Shown: piece after piece, positions 56,223 through 59,121 of the stretch | How positions within the stretch are numbered: the stretch's first letter is position 1 | Layout of the letters: each line of letters opens with the position of its first letter | Assembly: GCF_018613835.1 (NCBI RefSeq) | Contig: NZ_JAGGPM010000041.1 | Coordinates: forward strand, 1-59,121 | DNA: 59,121 nt | From: Arthrobacter sp. ISL-5 | GTDB lineage: Bacteria; Actinomycetota; Actinomycetes; Actinomycetales; Micrococcaceae | Direction of reading: 5' to 3' | Notes under the pieces: generated by a model | Databases searched by the model: none | Told to the model about the DNA's origin: nothing | Seen by the model: only the letters and a program-made list of their open reading frames with translations | Position numbers and translations under genes: made by a program

Positions 56223-56295
56223 TGGGCCCTGTGGGGATCGAACCCACGACCCACGGATTAAAAGTCCGATGCTCTACCAACTGAGCTAAAGGCCC
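56223..56295 (-). tRNA. tRNA-Lys (anticodon TTT)
   Basis: Minus-strand cloverleaf of 73 nt. Acceptor GGGCCTT pairs with AGGGCCC, D arm GCTC/GAGC, anticodon loop CTTTTAA, T arm GTGGG-TTCGATC-CCCAC. Discriminator is A, and CCA is not encoded. The anticodon stem has a T-T mismatch at its base. Confidence 0.96.
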
Positions 56296-56530
56296 AAACT
56301 GACCGTCGAAATGCCTGCCTCAGCGGCCTGCACAGCGGGTGTCAGTTCCAGTCCATTTCTGGACGTTAATACTGTACCCCAGTCCGGGGGTTGTCTTTCG
56401 CACGCGGCCTCCCGCCGCCGTCGTTCCGCTCGTTTCCCGGCCTGGCCACGGCGCAAACCGCGCGGCCCCGCGGAGCGAAGGCTCCGAAGGCGCGCTCGAT
56501 TCCCGCACGGACCAGGAGTAGCGTGGGACC

Positions 56531-57190
56531 ATGAGCGAGAAAGCAGGAACCAGCGGCCCGGGCGGGGCGGAGCGGCACCACAAACCAAAGCCTTTTGCGC
56601 CCATTGATTTCGAGCCATTCGCAGGCGGTGCGGATCCGGCACGCGTGTCCGAAGCGGCACACCTTGCCGCCCAGGCGCTGGTGCGCCACGGGCGGGACAG
56701 CGACGATCCCGTCATCACCAAACGCCTGGTGAAGCTCGCCGACGAACAGGGCCTCGAGGCCATCGCCGAAATGTGGGCCGAAAGCCCGGCGCGCTCACTT
56801 CCCGGTGCGCTGTGGAGGCTGTATGCCCTCCGCGCAGCGACCGTCCAGGACCCGGAGCGCATTTCCGTCTACTTCAAGGCGGGCAAGGACACGGCGCAGG
56901 TGTCCAACGTGGTTGCCGGAGCGGCCGAACCGCCGGGCGCCGACGAAATGAAGACCATGGCTGACGCCATTCTGTCCGGAGCGTTCGACGGCGACTTCGA
57001 CGTTGCGCTGGAGCGTTCGGCCGCGTTTTGCCGCGTGGTTGCGCTGGGACAGGCCACCCTCGCGGACGGTGCCGACCACAGCAACGAGGTCCACGCCCGC
57101 AAGCTGACGCGCAACTCGCACCTCCTGGTGAAAACCGCCGAAGACCTCGAACACGCCGCCAACGCCTGGCGGCTGGGCGAGCTCGACTGA
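56531..57190 (+). CDS. hypothetical protein
   Basis: 219 residues, soluble, Ala/Glu-rich and mostly helical by composition. I do not recognise the family. Visible features: KPFAPIDFEPFAGGADPARVSEAAHL, a central SLPGALWRLYALRAATVQDPE, and a C-terminal HARKLTRNSHLLVKTAEDLEHAANAWRLG. The central and C-terminal parts look conserved rather than low-complexity, so a real gene is likely. AGGAG lies 13 nt upstream, rather far. It precedes the phosphate-transport pair by 256 nt that show no clear structure. Confidence 0.7.
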   Translation: MSEKAGTSGPGGAERHHKPKPFAPIDFEPFAGGADPARVSEAAHLAAQALVRHGRDSDDPVITKRLVKLADEQGLEAIAEMWAESPARSLPGALWRLYALRAATVQDPERISVYFKAGKDTAQVSNVVAGAAEPPGADEMKTMADAILSGAFDGDFDVALERSAAFCRVVALGQATLADGADHSNEVHARKLTRNSHLLVKTAEDLEHAANAWRLGELD

Positions 57191-57446
57191 CCCATTGGGC
57201 CCGATCTGTCAATGTTGACTTGGAAGGGCCAAAGTAGAACACTGAAACTGGTGCCGAGCCGCGAAACCCCCGGGCTTCAACATTTAGCCGCCTAGAGCGG
57301 CCTACCGCCGAGAGGCGTATCCGGTTCGGCACCATTTTCATGCCCGGTTGCCGCTGCCGGTAAAGTACTGACTAGCTGCGGGGCAGGACGTCAAGTCACA
57401 CAATCCGCAGTGCCCAGCCCTGACGATCCTCCGGAGACCGGTACTA

Positions 57447-58064
57447 ATGAAGCTGCGCCTTTTTCCGCAGGAGCCCGCGGGGCTGAACCTTCTCTCGCAG
57501 CTGGCACAGCAGATCGTCCTGGCCAGCGCCACCATGGCGGAGATCCTGGGAGCACCGGCCACTGAGCATGACCGGCTTGTCGAGGACATGCACAACCACG
57601 AGGCCAAATCCGCTGAGCTGCACTTCGCCCTGCTGACCCACATGCGCACCAGCTTCGTGAACCCGCTGCCCCGCGAGGACATGTACGGCCTGTCCCTGTG
57701 CCTCAACGAAGCAATCGAGAAGCTGGACGCCGCGGCCGAGCTCGTGGCGCTCTACAAGCTGGACCGGCTTCCGAAACGGGCCGCCGACCAGCTTGAGATC
57801 ATCAGCCGCCAGGCCGAACTCACCGCTGATGCCATGCGGCGGCTGAACAACCTCGATGACCTTGAGGACTACTGGATCGAGGTCCTGCGCCTGGCCAAGC
57901 GTGCCGAGCGGACGCACCGGATCTGGGTGGCGGACATGCTCAAGGACATGAAGTCCACGCAGTACGCCCGGAACAGGGACATCGCCAACCAGCTGGTGGA
58001 CGTCACCAAGGACATGCGGCGCATCGCCACCCAGGTAGGCAGCATCATCGTCAAGGAATCCTGA
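57447..58064 (+). CDS. DUF47 (PhoU-like) family protein
   Basis: 205 residues, all-helical. Sequence such as MKLRLFPQEPAGLNLLSQLA, MHNHEAKSAELHFALLTHMRTSF and NPLPREDMYGLSLCLNEAIEKL is typical of DUF47 proteins related to PhoU, which accompany and probably regulate low-affinity phosphate transporters. The adjacent pit gene begins 1 nt after the stop, which supports this. GGAG stands about 10 nt before the ATG. Confidence 0.92.
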   Translation: MKLRLFPQEPAGLNLLSQLAQQIVLASATMAEILGAPATEHDRLVEDMHNHEAKSAELHFALLTHMRTSFVNPLPREDMYGLSLCLNEAIEKLDAAAELVALYKLDRLPKRAADQLEIISRQAELTADAMRRLNNLDDLEDYWIEVLRLAKRAERTHRIWVADMLKDMKSTQYARNRDIANQLVDVTKDMRRIATQVGSIIVKES

Positions 58065-58065
58065 C

Positions 58066-59082
58066 GTGACGCTGTTCATCTTCGCCATGGTGGTGGTCCT
58101 GGCCGCGGCGTTTGCGTTCATCAACGGCTTTAGGGACGTGTCGACGTCGGTGGCCCTGGCAGTGCGCACCCGGGCGCTGACGCCTACGGTGGCCGTCCTG
58201 CTGGCAGCCGCCTTCAACTTCATCGGCGCCCTGCTCAGCGCCGGCCCTGCCGTGGCCGTCAGCCAGACCTGGGTCACCCTCCCCCGCGGCGACAGCGGCC
58301 TGACCATCCTGGCGGCCGGCCTGGCCAGCGCCTGCACCTGGGGCCTGTTGCTCTGGTGGCGCGGCATCCCGTCATCCTCCACGCATGCCCTGGTGGGCGG
58401 CCTGGCGGGCGCCGGCACCGCGAGTGTGGTGGTGGGCGGCAACTCCGTGGGCGGCGTGGACCAGTCACTGCTGTTCCAGGTGGTCCTGCCGCTGGCCCTC
58501 TCGCCGGTCATCGCCTTCATCGGCGCGTACCTGCTGGTCTTCCCGGTCACCTGGGCTGCCCGCTATGCGCAGCCGAGCGTCATTAACAAGCGTTTCAGGA
58601 CCGCACAGTCGGTCGCCGCGGGGGCGGTCGCCTTTGGCCACGGGCTCCAGGACGGGCAGCGCATTAGCGCCGTGCTTCTCCTGGCCCTCCTGGCCGCGGG
58701 GTACAGTGGCGGCGGCTCCATCCCGCTCTGGGTGGCCATGGTGTCGGCGGTCATGATCACCGTTGGCACGCTGTTCGGCGGCTGGCGCATCTCGCACACA
58801 GTGGGCTACCGACTCATCCGGATCGACCCGCTCCGCGGCGTGGTGGCGCAGGGCTTCAGCGCCATCCTGCTGTTCATCGGCGCGATCGGCCTCCACTGGC
58901 CGCTCTCCACCACGCACACCGTCACGTCGTCCGTGCTCGGCGCGGGTGAAAACCAGAATTTCGCCACAATCCACCGGAAGCTGGTGGTCCGGATCCTGGG
59001 GCTCTGGGTCCTGACGCCGGTCGCCACCGCAGCGGCTGCCTTCGTCCTTGAACTCGCGCTCTCCCCGCTCATCGGCGCCTAA
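58066..59082 (+). CDS. pit: inorganic phosphate transporter (PiT family)
   Basis: 338 residues, about ten membrane segments. PiT repeats: AFAFINGFRDVSTSVALAVRTRAL in the N-terminal half and FSAILLFIGAIGLHWPLSTTHTVTSSVLGAG in the C-terminal half, with GIPSSSTHALVGGLAGA and VAFGHGLQDGQRISAV. It imports phosphate (or metal phosphate) driven by the proton gradient. GTG start immediately after the DUF47 stop, so the pair is co-translated. The last 39 nt of the window hold no visible feature. Confidence 0.94.
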   Translation: MTLFIFAMVVVLAAAFAFINGFRDVSTSVALAVRTRALTPTVAVLLAAAFNFIGALLSAGPAVAVSQTWVTLPRGDSGLTILAAGLASACTWGLLLWWRGIPSSSTHALVGGLAGAGTASVVVGGNSVGGVDQSLLFQVVLPLALSPVIAFIGAYLLVFPVTWAARYAQPSVINKRFRTAQSVAAGAVAFGHGLQDGQRISAVLLLALLAAGYSGGGSIPLWVAMVSAVMITVGTLFGGWRISHTVGYRLIRIDPLRGVVAQGFSAILLFIGAIGLHWPLSTTHTVTSSVLGAGENQNFATIHRKLVVRILGLWVLTPVATAAAAFVLELALSPLIGA

Positions 59083-59121
59083 CACCCATCGAGTGCTGCA
59101 ATACGGCCCTTCTGAGCGCTC

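Noticed and set aside
56223..56295. tRNA-Lys as an integration site of a mobile island
   Set aside because: No integrase, no direct repeat of the tRNA 3' end in the window, and the surrounding genes look chromosomal.

Overview
The window is high-GC chromosomal DNA of an Arthrobacter/Pseudarthrobacter-type soil actinobacterium (Micrococcaceae). This rests on the gene content (a DUF222-type HNH nuclease tail, single-domain and double-domain sugar ABC ATPases, many LacI regulators, secreted multidomain glycoside hydrolases), strong Shine-Dalgarno sites and dense packing. I see no prophage, insertion sequence, CRISPR array or plasmid function.

Layout. 1-2.5 kb: tail of a DUF222/HNH nuclease, a PrmC/HemK-like methyltransferase and a divergent lactonase-family beta-propeller. 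2.6-7.8 kb: secreted GH13 alpha-amylase and convergent 4-alpha-glucanotransferase MalQ (starch/glucan use). 8-10 kb: small hypothetical proteins, a decayed gene and two lipoproteins. 10.2-18.7 kb: a fructan/fructose unit made of a secreted GH32 levanase-like enzyme, an ABM-domain protein, a LacI regulator, a FrcBCA-like ABC transporter and a PfkB sugar kinase. 18.9-24 kb: a membrane protein, an amidohydrolase-APC permease pair under a divergent TetR regulator, and an HhH-GPD DNA-repair protein. 24-30.3 kb: a complete urease set ureABCEFGD followed by a nickel permease, mostly translationally coupled. 30.4-33.3 kb: a LacI regulator and intracellular GH51 arabinofuranosidase. 33.5-34.7 kb: an HtrA-like lipoprotein protease. 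34.7-38.8 kb: araBDA. 39-56 kb: an L-arabinan utilisation island with secreted GH43, GH127 (frameshifted in this sequence), secreted GH51, a YtfQRT/YjfF-like furanose ABC transporter, a second secreted GH43 and two tandem LacI paralogues. 56.2-59.1 kb: tRNA-Lys(TTT), a hypothetical protein, and a DUF47/Pit phosphate-transport pair.

How the genes work together. Secreted enzymes cut polymer outside the cell (starch, fructan, arabinan), dedicated ABC transporters import the sugars, and kinases/isomerases feed central metabolism. Non-coding DNA suggests separate regulons. A 12-bp site GACA(A/T)CGTTGTC sits at the levanase promoter, at the fructose-type transporter promoter and over the start of their LacI gene. 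A different 14-bp site resembling TGTTAGCGTTMACA lies inside near-identical promoters of araB and the arabinose-type transporter, upstream of the secreted GH51, and in front of one LacI gene. A third site pair (TTCT..AACG.TGTA type) precedes the intracellular abfA and its neighbouring LacI gene. A perfect 19-bp palindrome covers the start of the APC permease/amidohydrolase operon. The most unusual protein architecture is the levanase, whose catalytic propeller/sandwich region is interrupted by an accessory module that is itself interrupted by a second copy of the same kind of module.
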